A stretch of 64,000 nucleotides of DNA from Pseudomonas sp. FP1742 (GTDB taxonomy: Bacteria > Pseudomonadota > Gammaproteobacteria > Pseudomonadales > Pseudomonadaceae). Shown in pieces: positions 7,463 to 14,914 of this stretch (position 1 is the stretch's first letter; each line of letters opens with the position of its first letter). The position numbers and the translations under genes were made by a program. The DNA lies in the NCBI RefSeq assembly GCF_030687145.1, contig NZ_CP117460.1, forward strand, positions 248,001 to 312,000. Reading direction: 5' to 3'. The notes beneath the pieces were generated by a model that saw only the letters and a list, made by a program, of their open reading frames with translations, had not been told where the DNA came from and did not search any database.

Positions 7463-9669
7463 GTATCGAACAAGCGGACGTAGTGATAGTTGGCGCAGGC
7501 CTGGCCGGCAGCATCATCGCTTATCAACTGGGCATGGCCGGGGTGGAAGTGCTGGTGCTCGAGTCCGGTCCTGAGATTCCGGTCAACCGCTCGCAATACA
7601 TGGAACGCTTCTACACCTCGACGCTGAAAACCCCGGAATCGCCTTACCCTCCGGTGTCGAGCCTGGATACGCCTCGTGATCCGGCCGAACAGAACGCTCC
7701 GCGAGCGACCATCGCCGATCTGATTCTGGGCTGGGACGATCCGAAGATCAGCTACCTGGTACAGAAAGGCCCGATGCCCTTCACCAGCACTTATGAACGG
7801 GTGGGTGGCGGTACCACCTGGCATTGGGTCGGGACGTGCCTGCGCATGGTGCCGAACGATTTTTGCCTGAACTCAAAATACGGCGTCGGGGTGGACTGGC
7901 CGATCGGCTACGACGATCTGCAAAGTGCCTACTGCCGGGCCGAGGCGGAAATCGGCGTGGCGGCGAATGTCGCCGACCAGGCCTATCTGGGCATGACCTT
8001 TCCCGAAGGCTATTCATTCCCGATGCACAGCATTCCGTTGTCGCTGGTCGATGGCAGTTTTGTCGCGGCCGTGACGGGGCAGACGTTCGACGGCTTGCCG
8101 CTGGTGGTCAGCCCGACGCCCGCCGGGCGTAATTCCCAACCTTACGCGGGGCGCCGGGTGTGTGCCGGCAACACCAACTGCACACCGATCTGTCCGATCC
8201 AGGCCAAGTACGATGCGACAGTGACAATGAACAAGGCCCTGGCCACCGGCAAGGTCAAGGTGTTGTACCGAACCGTGGCCAGCAAAGTGACCGTCGGGGC
8301 GGACAGCAATATCAACGGCATCGAATTCATTCAGTATCAGCTTGGCGACGGCCCGGTCACTGGAACCGGCGTCGCTATCGGGCAGCGTTATGTGATCGCC
8401 GCCCATGCCATCGAGACACCCAAGCTATTGCTCAACTCGGTCAGCGCTGCCTGGCCCAAAGGTGTGGCCAACAGCAGCGGGCAAGTAGGGTGCAGTCTGG
8501 CCGATCACCCGATCTACCTGGCATGGGGGCTGATGCCTGAAGGCAAGGCGGTTTTTCCGTACCGTGGACCTCTGTCCACGGCGGGCATCGAGAGTTTGCG
8601 TGACGGTGACTTTCGCAAATCTCGAGCGGCGTGGCGCATCGAAATCGGTAACGAGGGCTGGAACTGGCCTGCCACCGATCCTTACACCACCGTGGCTGAC
8701 TTCATTGACGGGACGAATCACAGTCAAACCAACCCGCTACCGCCGGCCGTGCAACCACAGCAAGTGCTCTATGGGACAGCGCTGGTTCAAAAGCTCAACG
8801 ACCTGTTCATCCGTCAGTTCCGGATCGCGTTTCTGGTGGAGCAGGTCGAGGACGATCCCGATCACCCCACGTGTTACATCGTGCCGTCGACCGAGTACAA
8901 GGACCGGCTCGGCATTCCCCGGCCGGAAATTCACTATGACCTGTCCAAATACACCAAGGAGGGCTTCAAGCAGGCGAAGAAGTTGGCGACTCACATCATC
9001 ACCGAACTGCTCGGCGCGGTGGAGCTGACGAAGCCTCTCACGCCCGGGACGTTCACCTACGACAATGAGCCTTACAGTTTCCAGGGCGCCGGGCACCTGA
9101 TGGGGACCTATCGCATGGGCGATGATCCAACCCAATCGGTCGTCGACAAATACCAGCGCAGTTGGGACCACAAGAACCTGTTCCTGGTGGGGGATGGCGT
9201 CTTCCCCAGCACCGGCACCTCGAATCCGAGCCTGACGATTGCCGCGTTGTCGTTCCAGGCCGGGGATACGCTGGCCAACGACCTGAAGGCTGCGACGGTG
9301 GAGGTTCTGGCCAATCTGCCCTGGCAGGGCACCGGTGTACAGATCAACGGGCTGGTGCCACGTCTGGCTCGTTGTGTCCTTGGCTTATGGTGCGCCAGCC
9401 CGGAGGGTAACTGGGTGGATGGAAAGGGCAATCCGAACTACATCGCCAAGTTCGGCTATACGCTGATGGGGGCCGCCGAAGGTGCTTTGATCGGCCGTGT
9501 TGGTGACTTTGGCATTCCCTTCCTGATCGGTGATCTGGCGCAGATTCCGGCCGGCCAGCAAGGCGAGCTGCAGTTGTGTATCAATGATGACCTGCTAGGC
9601 CTCTATGGTGCGGGTTTGAAGGACAACTTCGGTGCACTGACGGTTCGGGTCGAGTTCGGCACGTTGTGA
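7459..9669 (+). CDS. GMC-family FAD dehydrogenase with 3Fe-4S motif and C-terminal LecA-like domain
   Basis: 736 residues. Residues 10-16 form the FAD-binding GAGLAG loop (VVIVGAGLAGSII). C235, C241 and C245 follow the C-X5-C-X3-C spacing of the 3Fe-4S site in the catalytic subunit of Burkholderia FAD glucose dehydrogenase. The GMC C-terminal catalytic pair is probably H546 (GAGHLMGT) and N589 (SNPSLT). After the usual GMC end near residue 610, a further 125 residues resemble the galactose-binding lectin LecA/PA-IL: VEVLAN start, GALIGRVG, and the INDD...DNFGAL loop matching the calcium site. Probably oxidises a sugar or polyol and transfers electrons to the cytochrome. No signal peptide is seen. 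Confidence 0.85.
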   Translation: MSIEQADVVIVGAGLAGSIIAYQLGMAGVEVLVLESGPEIPVNRSQYMERFYTSTLKTPESPYPPVSSLDTPRDPAEQNAPRATIADLILGWDDPKISYLVQKGPMPFTSTYERVGGGTTWHWVGTCLRMVPNDFCLNSKYGVGVDWPIGYDDLQSAYCRAEAEIGVAANVADQAYLGMTFPEGYSFPMHSIPLSLVDGSFVAAVTGQTFDGLPLVVSPTPAGRNSQPYAGRRVCAGNTNCTPICPIQAKYDATVTMNKALATGKVKVLYRTVASKVTVGADSNINGIEFIQYQLGDGPVTGTGVAIGQRYVIAAHAIETPKLLLNSVSAAWPKGVANSSGQVGCSLADHPIYLAWGLMPEGKAVFPYRGPLSTAGIESLRDGDFRKSRAAWRIEIGNEGWNWPATDPYTTVADFIDGTNHSQTNPLPPAVQPQQVLYGTALVQKLNDLFIRQFRIAFLVEQVEDDPDHPTCYIVPSTEYKDRLGIPRPEIHYDLSKYTKEGFKQAKKLATHIITELLGAVELTKPLTPGTFTYDNEPYSFQGAGHLMGTYRMGDDPTQSVVDKYQRSWDHKNLFLVGDGVFPSTGTSNPSLTIAALSFQAGDTLANDLKAATVEVLANLPWQGTGVQINGLVPRLARCVLGLWCASPEGNWVDGKGNPNYIAKFGYTLMGAAEGALIGRVGDFGIPFLIGDLAQIPAGQQGELQLCINDDLLGLYGAGLKDNFGALTVRVEFGTL

Positions 9670-9675
9670 AACCTT

Positions 9676-9711
9676 GAGCGGTAACGGCATCAATCCGTTA
9701 CCGCTCTTTTT
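9676..9711. terminator. Bidirectional terminator between GMC and Mpo1-like genes
   Basis: GAGCGGTAACGG (9676-9687) pairs with CCGTTACCGCTC (9695-9706), followed by TTTTT. It lies between two convergent genes and can serve both. Confidence 0.85.
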
Positions 9712-9712
9712 C

Positions 9713-10237
9713 TCAGGCGGCTGAGCGTTGATTGCGCAAGGCCACTGGCCCGGCGCGTTCTTCGATGGCCCGTTTCAGTTCGCTCCGAAGCCCCAACAGA
9801 AAACCTGCTTCCACCACCACAAACAACGGGCCGACAATCAACCCCGTCACATCATCGACAAACGCCGGTTTGCGCCCCTCGTAATGATGACCGACAAACT
9901 GAATCGCCCAACCCACCACAAACATCCCGATGCCGCTGGTAAGCCAGAGGAACGTGCTCTGCTGCGCCAGCACATGCCCCAGCCAGACCGACAGGCCCAG
10001 CAATACCGTCATCAGCACCCCCAGCCGCAGTTCCAGGCGCAGGTAAAACCACGCCGAGGCCAACGCCAACAGCACCGCCGGTGACAGCCAGAGCCCGGCC
10101 AGCGACCACTGTGGCCGTGACAGCAACACCGCGACCGCCACAACGATCAACGGAATGCCCACGAAGTGGCTGGCGATGTTGCGCGGGTCGCGATGGTAGG
10201 CGGCGTATTGACTGAGATGGTCAACGAGGCTTTTCAT
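9713..10237 (-). CDS. Mpo1-family (DUF962) membrane protein
   Basis: A 174-residue protein with four or five hydrophobic segments. The N-terminal YAAYHRDPRNIASHFVGIP and the later VGHHYEGRKPAF are the two histidine clusters of the Mpo1/DUF962 family, which hold Fe(II). Yeast Mpo1 is a dioxygenase acting on 2-hydroxy fatty acids, so lipid alpha-oxidation is a reasonable guess, but bacterial members are little characterised. It stands alone, divergent from the Crp/Fnr gene. The start has a good AGGAGG-type site on the minus strand. Confidence 0.85.
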   Translation of the reverse strand: MKSLVDHLSQYAAYHRDPRNIASHFVGIPLIVVAVAVLLSRPQWSLAGLWLSPAVLLALASAWFYLRLELRLGVLMTVLLGLSVWLGHVLAQQSTFLWLTSGIGMFVVGWAIQFVGHHYEGRKPAFVDDVTGLIVGPLFVVVEAGFLLGLRSELKRAIEERAGPVALRNQRSAA

Positions 10238-10321
10238 TGTTATTCCTCCTGTAGGGTGATTGATGATGCCCCGGGTTCATCTCTCGCTCTGTCAGCCAGG
10301 CGACAATCTCCAGGAGTTTTC

Positions 10322-11008
10322 ATGGACATGCAGGTTTGGCGTTCGCGCCTGATGACGGGGCAATGGTTCAGTCACTTGCCTGTTTCCTTACAGGATAGTC
10401 TGCTGACTGCCGCCCGGGTTCGAAGGCTGTCGCCGGGGCAGCGGCTGTTCAAGCGCGGCGATCCCCCATGCGGGTTGTACGCGGTGCTTGAGGGGGCGGT
10501 GCGCATTGGCGCGGTGAGCGAGCAGGGCAAGGAAGCGCTGTTGAGCCTGGTGGAGTCGCCGCACTGGTTCGGCGAAATCTGCCTGTTCGATGGTCAGCCG
10601 CGAACCCATGATGCCTATTCCGTGGGCCAGTGCATCCTGTTGCACATCCCGCAAACGGCGCTGCTGGCATTGCTCGACGAACACCCGGCGTACTGGCGGC
10701 AATTGGCATTGCTGATGAGCCACAAACTGCGCCTGACCTTCATCAACCTCGAGCAGCTGAGCCTGATGCCGGCCCCGGCGCGCCTGGCCCATCGCTTGCT
10801 GATGATCGCCGAGGGCTACGGCGAAATCGACCCGCCGCGCCGGGTCTTGCAACTGCCCCAGGAGCAACTGGCGTCGATGCTGTCGTTGTCGCGCCAGACC
10901 ACCAACCAGATCCTCAAGGACTTGCAGGGGCAAGGCGTTCTGAATCTCAAGTACGGCGAGATCGAGATTCTGGATGCAAAGCGGTTGCGAGCGTTGGCGG
11001 TGATTTGA
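10322..11008 (+). CDS. Crp/Fnr-family transcriptional regulator
   Basis: A 228-residue protein. The ATG at 10322 has AGGAG seven bases ahead; longer readings run into the Mpo1 promoter region. Residues about 15-130 form a cyclic-nucleotide-binding-type beta roll (FKRGDPPCGLYAVLEGAVRIG, WFGEICLFDG), and residues about 165-225 a winged helix (LPQEQLASMLSLSRQTTNQI). No Fnr-type cysteine cluster is present, so it is not an oxygen-sensing Fnr; the effector is unknown. It is divergent from the Mpo1-like gene, which may be its target. Confidence 0.88.
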   Translation: MDMQVWRSRLMTGQWFSHLPVSLQDSLLTAARVRRLSPGQRLFKRGDPPCGLYAVLEGAVRIGAVSEQGKEALLSLVESPHWFGEICLFDGQPRTHDAYSVGQCILLHIPQTALLALLDEHPAYWRQLALLMSHKLRLTFINLEQLSLMPAPARLAHRLLMIAEGYGEIDPPRRVLQLPQEQLASMLSLSRQTTNQILKDLQGQGVLNLKYGEIEILDAKRLRALAVI

Positions 11009-11085
11009 AAAAAAGATCGCCACGGTATTGGTGGGCTTTGTTCCCGAACGCGCCTAGCCTGTAACGACGACAATCGAGGTGTGCC

Positions 11086-11451
11086 ATGCGTGTGCTGTTA
11101 GTGGAAGACGAACCCGAGACCGCCAGGCTCCTGGCCAAAGGCCTGAGCGAAGCGAGTTATGCGGTGGATGTGGCGCTCAATGGCATGGACGGCCGTCGCT
11201 TCATCGAGTCCGGCGAGTATCAACTGATCATCCTCGACGTCATGTTACCCGGCCTCAACGGTTGGCAGTTGCTGCAGCAGATCCGCAAGCTCGGCGATAC
11301 GCCGGTGCTGTTGCTCACCACCACGGACGGCATTGAGGACCGGCTGCGTGGGCTGGAGTTGCATGAGGATGATTACCTGCTCAAGCCGTTTACCGTCAGT
11401 GAGCTGGTGAAGCGGGTGCGCAAGGTGCTGCGGCGGGATCGGGGGCGCTGA
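11086..11451 (+). CDS. Stand-alone response regulator receiver domain
   Basis: A 121-residue protein with a complete receiver fold: acidic pair in VEDEP, phosphoacceptor D51 (IILDVMLPG), LLLTTTDG and the KPF lysine. The sequence is closest in feel to the CopR/IrlR heavy-metal branch of OmpR regulators (MLPGLNGW, GIEDRLRGLEL, DDYLLKPF). It stops at the point where the linker to the winged-helix DNA-binding domain should begin (LRRDRGR), and a REP pair starts about 25 bases further. No sensor kinase adjoins it. It may be a natural single-domain regulator or a truncated CopR-type gene. Confidence 0.8.
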   Translation: MRVLLVEDEPETARLLAKGLSEASYAVDVALNGMDGRRFIESGEYQLIILDVMLPGLNGWQLLQQIRKLGDTPVLLLTTTDGIEDRLRGLELHEDDYLLKPFTVSELVKRVRKVLRRDRGR

Positions 11452-11474
11452 AGGTTTGCGGCGAATGGACTACC

Positions 11475-11573
11475 GCCTTCGCGAGCAAGCCCGCTCCCAC
11501 ATTTGATCTCTAGTGAACGCAAAATCGGTGAGCAACGGAAATCCCCTGTGGGAGCGGGCTTGCTCGCGAAGAG
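11475..11573. repeat. REP doublet after the receiver gene
   Basis: TTCGCGAGCAAGCCCGCTCC faces GGAGCGGGCTTGCTCGCGAA across about 55 bases. It lies between convergent genes, close to the 3' ends of both. Confidence 0.85.
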
Positions 11574-11604
11574 GCCAGTCGAGGCAACCCATATTTTGGA
11601 TATT

Positions 11605-12609
11605 TCACCGCAACCCATCCCGAAACTGCCCCGGCGTCATCCCCGTCCAGCGCTTGAACGCGCGGCTGAAACTGCTGGTGTCGGCGAATCCCAATAGGTA
11701 ACTGACCTCGCTCAACGAGCACTGCGGATCGCGCAGGTGCAGCAGCGCCAGGTTTTCCCGGCTTTCGTTGAGCAGCGTATCGAACCGGCAACCCTCGTCC
11801 GCCAGGTGCCGTTGCAGGCTGCGCAAGCTCAAGTGCAGCGCCTCGGCGATGCGTTCGGCCGCCGGTTCGCCTTCGGGCAATTGCTCTTCAATGGCGTCGC
11901 GAACCTTGCGTTCCCACGTCAGCGGTTTGAGTTGCGCCAAGGTGCGTTTGAGCACGGTTTCGTTGTGTTCGGCCAGTTCCGGGTTGGCGTCGTCCAGGTG
12001 GCTGTCGAAATCCACCAGGGCGAATTCCAGTCGATCTTCGTCGGCGGCGAAATACACCGGCGAGCGGAACACCTTGTGCCATTGATGCGGGTCGGCAGGT
12101 TCCGGGCGACGCAGGTACACCGCCAGCGGCGCGTAGTCCGGGCCCAGGCGATTGCGGCAGGTGCGCACGTAAATCGCGGCGAAGGCGTCGATGGCTTCGA
12201 AGGCGGGCGCGGGGTTGCCCTGGGGAATTTTCAGGCGAAAGCGGTAGCGATCCTCGGTGCGGGTCAGCTCCAGGTCCAGCGCATCGCTGACCACCTGGTG
12301 ATAACGCACGATGCGTTCGAACACTTCCCGCAGGCTGCCGCTGGCCACCAACGCATAACCGAGCGCATGAAACGTGGTCGGGCTGACAAACCGCGACACC
12401 CGCAAGCCAATCGCCGGGTCGCCGCTGACCTGCACCGCGATTTCCCACAGGCGCGTGGTGCCGGACAACGGGTAACGGGCGTTCGGGTCGTCCATCAACC
12501 GTGGGTCGAGCCCCGCCTGTCGGCACAGGGCGGTGCTGTCCAGTCCCAGCGCATCGAGCTGCTTGCGCAGAGCACGGGTCCAGCTGGCGAGGGAGGTCGG
12601 TTCAGTCAT
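11605..12609 (-). CDS. AraC-family transcriptional regulator
   Basis: A 334-residue protein with the arabinose-binding-like N-terminal domain of the OruR type (SWTRALRKQLDALGLDSTALC, GLRVSRFVSPTTFHALGYAL) and a C-terminal AraC double helix-turn-helix: AERIAEALHLSLRSLQRHL, then LSEVSYLLGFADTSSFSRAF and the closing GMTPGQFRDG. It is transcribed away from the fatty acid desaturase gene with about 100 bases between the starts, an arrangement that suggests control of that desaturase. The inducer is unknown, perhaps a lipid. Confidence 0.92.
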   Translation of the reverse strand: MTEPTSLASWTRALRKQLDALGLDSTALCRQAGLDPRLMDDPNARYPLSGTTRLWEIAVQVSGDPAIGLRVSRFVSPTTFHALGYALVASGSLREVFERIVRYHQVVSDALDLELTRTEDRYRFRLKIPQGNPAPAFEAIDAFAAIYVRTCRNRLGPDYAPLAVYLRRPEPADPHQWHKVFRSPVYFAADEDRLEFALVDFDSHLDDANPELAEHNETVLKRTLAQLKPLTWERKVRDAIEEQLPEGEPAAERIAEALHLSLRSLQRHLADEGCRFDTLLNESRENLALLHLRDPQCSLSEVSYLLGFADTSSFSRAFKRWTGMTPGQFRDGLR

Positions 12610-12709
12610 GTTGATTGGCGCGTCCGGTCAACAGGTTGGCGTTCACGGCTACCACTGTATGAAGCATCACAGGGCAGGATGCGAACATCAATAACCAGAG
12701 GATGGAAGC

Positions 12710-13783
12710 ATGGACGGTACTTCTGCAAGTCCCCAGCGACTGAATGCAGCACAACGATCAGCGCATATTCGCCAGGTGGTATTGGCCAAGGGCGTCGAGT
12801 TGCGTCGGCGCTACCCGATTCTCAACCATCAGGACGCCTTGGGTGCGGGCATCCTGGCCTTCGCCCTGGCCGGGATGATCGGTTCGGCAGTGCTCTATAT
12901 CAACGGCTACCTGGTCTGGTGGGCGTGCCTGTTGCTTAACGGGTTTTTCGCCTCGCTGACCCATGAACTTGAGCACGACCTGATCCACAGCATGTACTTT
13001 CGCAAGCAGCGATTGCCGCACAACCTGATGATGGGCCTGGTGTGGCTGGCACGGCCGAGCACGATCAACCCGTGGATCCGCCGCCATTTGCACCTCAACC
13101 ACCACAAGGTCTCCGGCACCGAAGCCGATATGGAAGAGCGGGCGATTACCAACGGTGAACCTTGGGGGATCGCGCGACTGTTGATGGTCGGCGATAACGT
13201 GATGTCGGCGTTCATCCGCCTGCTACGGGCCAAGACCTGGGCGCACAAGTTCAGCATCCTCAAGCGCTCCCTGAAAGTTTACGCACCGCTGGCGCTGATG
13301 CATTGGGGGGCGTGGTACGTGTTTCTCGGCTTTCACGCCGCCAACGGCATCGCGCATCTATCGGGTGCGCCCATCGAATGGTCGGCGACGACATTGGCGG
13401 TGATGCAAGTGATCGACATCGCTGTCGTGGTGATCATCGGTCCGAACGTGTTGCGCACGTTCTGCCTGCACTTTGTCAGCTCGAACATGCACTACTACGG
13501 TGACGTGGAGCCGGGGAATGTGATTCAGCAGACTCAGGTCTTGAACCCTTGGTGGCTGTGGCCGTTGCAGGCATTCTGCTTCAACTTCGGCAGCAGCCAC
13601 GGGATCCATCATTTTGTGGTGAAGGAACCGTTTTACATCCGCCAGATGACAGTGCCGGTGGCACATGAGGTGATGCGCGAGATGGGGGTTCGGTTCAATG
13701 ATTTCGGAACGTTTGCACGGGCGAACCGATTTGCGCACAAGGCGACTACAGAACCCCGTCAGGTGCATGCCACCCAGGTTTGA
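12710..13783 (+). CDS. Membrane fatty acid desaturase
   Basis: A 357-residue integral membrane protein with the three histidine boxes of di-iron desaturases: HELEHD (near residue 85), HLHLNHH (near 125) and HGIHH (near 301). Two hydrophobic pairs separate the boxes. Such enzymes insert a double bond into acyl chains, or hydroxylate them, with an external electron donor. The AGAGGATG site precedes the ATG. Divergent from an AraC regulator, so expression is probably inducible. Chain position and substrate cannot be deduced. Confidence 0.85.
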   Translation: MDGTSASPQRLNAAQRSAHIRQVVLAKGVELRRRYPILNHQDALGAGILAFALAGMIGSAVLYINGYLVWWACLLLNGFFASLTHELEHDLIHSMYFRKQRLPHNLMMGLVWLARPSTINPWIRRHLHLNHHKVSGTEADMEERAITNGEPWGIARLLMVGDNVMSAFIRLLRAKTWAHKFSILKRSLKVYAPLALMHWGAWYVFLGFHAANGIAHLSGAPIEWSATTLAVMQVIDIAVVVIIGPNVLRTFCLHFVSSNMHYYGDVEPGNVIQQTQVLNPWWLWPLQAFCFNFGSSHGIHHFVVKEPFYIRQMTVPVAHEVMREMGVRFNDFGTFARANRFAHKATTEPRQVHATQV

Positions 13784-14008
13784 GCAATGCACCCGGAAAC
13801 TCAAACGCGAAAAACGTTCGTCATCAATTTGACCCAAAGGGACGCTACGTTGTGACGCAAGCAGCAATGGTTCGACGGTTGTTGAGGGGGGATTGGTATA
13901 TGCATTTCAGGCCTAATAAAGTAATTAAATATTCCTTTATTGGATAACTGATTTCGCCAATCATCGGCTTCAGGACTGTTGATCAGCGCTAGCAGGTTTT
14001 GAGTTTCC

Positions 14009-14044
14009 GGGGCCGTCTCCTTGGCAGGGTGCGGCCCCTTTTTT
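14009..14044 (+). terminator. Rho-independent terminator
   Basis: GGGGCCG (14009-14015) pairs with CGGCCCC (14032-14038), with six T right behind. It is about 225 bases past the desaturase stop, so it ends either a long 3' tail or a separate small transcript. Confidence 0.75.
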
Positions 14045-14067
14045 ATTCCAGACAAACACCCAACCCT

Positions 14068-14156
14068 GTGGGAGCGGGCTTGCCCGCGAAAGCGCTGTAT
14101 CAGTCGACGTAAATGCTGCCTGACACACCGCCATCGCGGGCAAGTCCGCTCCCGCA
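14068..14156. repeat. REP doublet, GCCCGC variant
   Basis: GTGGGAGCGGGCTTGCCCGC and its inverse copy GCGGGCAAGTCCGCTCCCGC, which has two differences. It follows the terminator and precedes the hydrolase promoter. Confidence 0.8.
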
Positions 14157-14198
14157 GGGATTTTTATATATTCGATATAGAGCTTAATAAATAGCTTC

Positions 14199-14218
14199 TT
14201 ATTCCTTAACGAATATAA
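14199..14218 (+). promoter_or_regulatory. Candidate operator upstream of the hydrolase gene
   Basis: TTATTCCTTAACGAATATAA contains TATTC and GAATA as an inverted pair with 6 bases between. It sits about 55 bases before the ATG in an AT-rich stretch, and resembles the site before tcyJ (38794-38811). Confidence 0.45.
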
Positions 14219-14270
14219 CTCTCCTCCCTATACTCGATCAGGAACAGACACGCAGCAGGAGAGCTCCCCC

Positions 14271-14852
14271 ATGCGCAACGAATCAATTCGCTACCTGATT
14301 GTGCCGGGCTGGCAAGGATCGCCAGAAGATCATTGGCAAACCCACTGGCAGAACAGCCTGCCAAACAGCGCGCGGGTGGAGCAGGCCGATTGGCTGACGC
14401 CTCGTCGCGAAGACTGGGTCGCGGCGTTGGCCGAGGCGATTGCCGCCGACAGCACGCCTGTGATCCTGATCGCCCACAGCCTGGGTTGCATCACCGTTGC
14501 CCATTGGGCAGCCACCGCGCCGCTGCAATTCTTGCGTCAAGTGCGCGGCGCCTTGCTGGTCGCGCCGGCGGACGTCGAGCGCCCGGCCTGCGCGCCGGCC
14601 CTGCGCAACTTTGCGCCGATCCCGACCCATTTATTGCCGTTCCCGAGCCAGGTCGTCAGCTCTGACAACGACGCCGCCGTGAGCGCGCCACGTGCGCTTG
14701 AACTGGCGCGTCAGTGGGGCGCCGAGGCGGGGATTTTATCGGGGGCGGGGCACATCAACGTGAAGTCCGGTCACCGGCGCTGGGAGCAGGGTTTTGCCTA
14801 CCTTTATCGGCTGCAGAACCGCATGGAGCAGCACGCCCTGCGCCGCGCTTGA
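14271..14852 (+). CDS. RBBP9/YdeN-family alpha/beta hydrolase
   Basis: A 193-residue serine hydrolase. The N-terminal LIVPGWQGSPEDHWQTHWQ and the nucleophile elbow AHSLGC (near residue 67) define the RBBP9/YdeN family; GAGHINVKSG near residue 162 supplies the histidine. The acidic member is probably in SSDNDAAV. AGGAG precedes the ATG. It is followed 62 bases later by a sigma54-type regulator and then a MetQ-like gene, so a part in organosulfur use is likely by context, but no substrate can be named. Confidence 0.85.
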   Translation: MRNESIRYLIVPGWQGSPEDHWQTHWQNSLPNSARVEQADWLTPRREDWVAALAEAIAADSTPVILIAHSLGCITVAHWAATAPLQFLRQVRGALLVAPADVERPACAPALRNFAPIPTHLLPFPSQVVSSDNDAAVSAPRALELARQWGAEAGILSGAGHINVKSGHRRWEQGFAYLYRLQNRMEQHALRRA

Positions 14853-14914
14853 ACCACATTCTTTTTCTTTAAAAATCGCCCCCGTCTCCCGGCGGTTTTG
14901 GGCGGGAGTCTGCC

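Larger units (their letters stand above)
13784..14270. other. Intergenic region with terminator, REP pair and AT-rich promoter
   Basis: No convincing gene. It begins with an AT-rich tract (13895-13945), followed by a strong terminator (14009-14044), a REP pair (14068-14156), and a second AT-rich stretch with an inverted TATTC/GAATA motif just before the hydrolase gene. The first half, between an AT-rich tract and the terminator, could hold a small RNA. Confidence 0.6.

Noticed and set aside
9728..10084. Plus-strand ORF opposite the Mpo1-like gene
   Set aside because: Full of Gln, His, Pro and Arg, typical of the antisense of a GC-rich gene; the minus-strand frame has a recognised family and ribosome site.
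11737..12939. 400-residue plus-strand ORF antisense to the AraC gene
   Set aside because: No family motifs and overlaps both the AraC regulator and the start of the desaturase; the AraC reading has clear helix-turn-helix motifs.
13801..14055. 84-residue minus-strand ORF over the terminator
   Set aside because: No ribosome site, and it runs through the terminator hairpin; no sequence pattern of a protein family.
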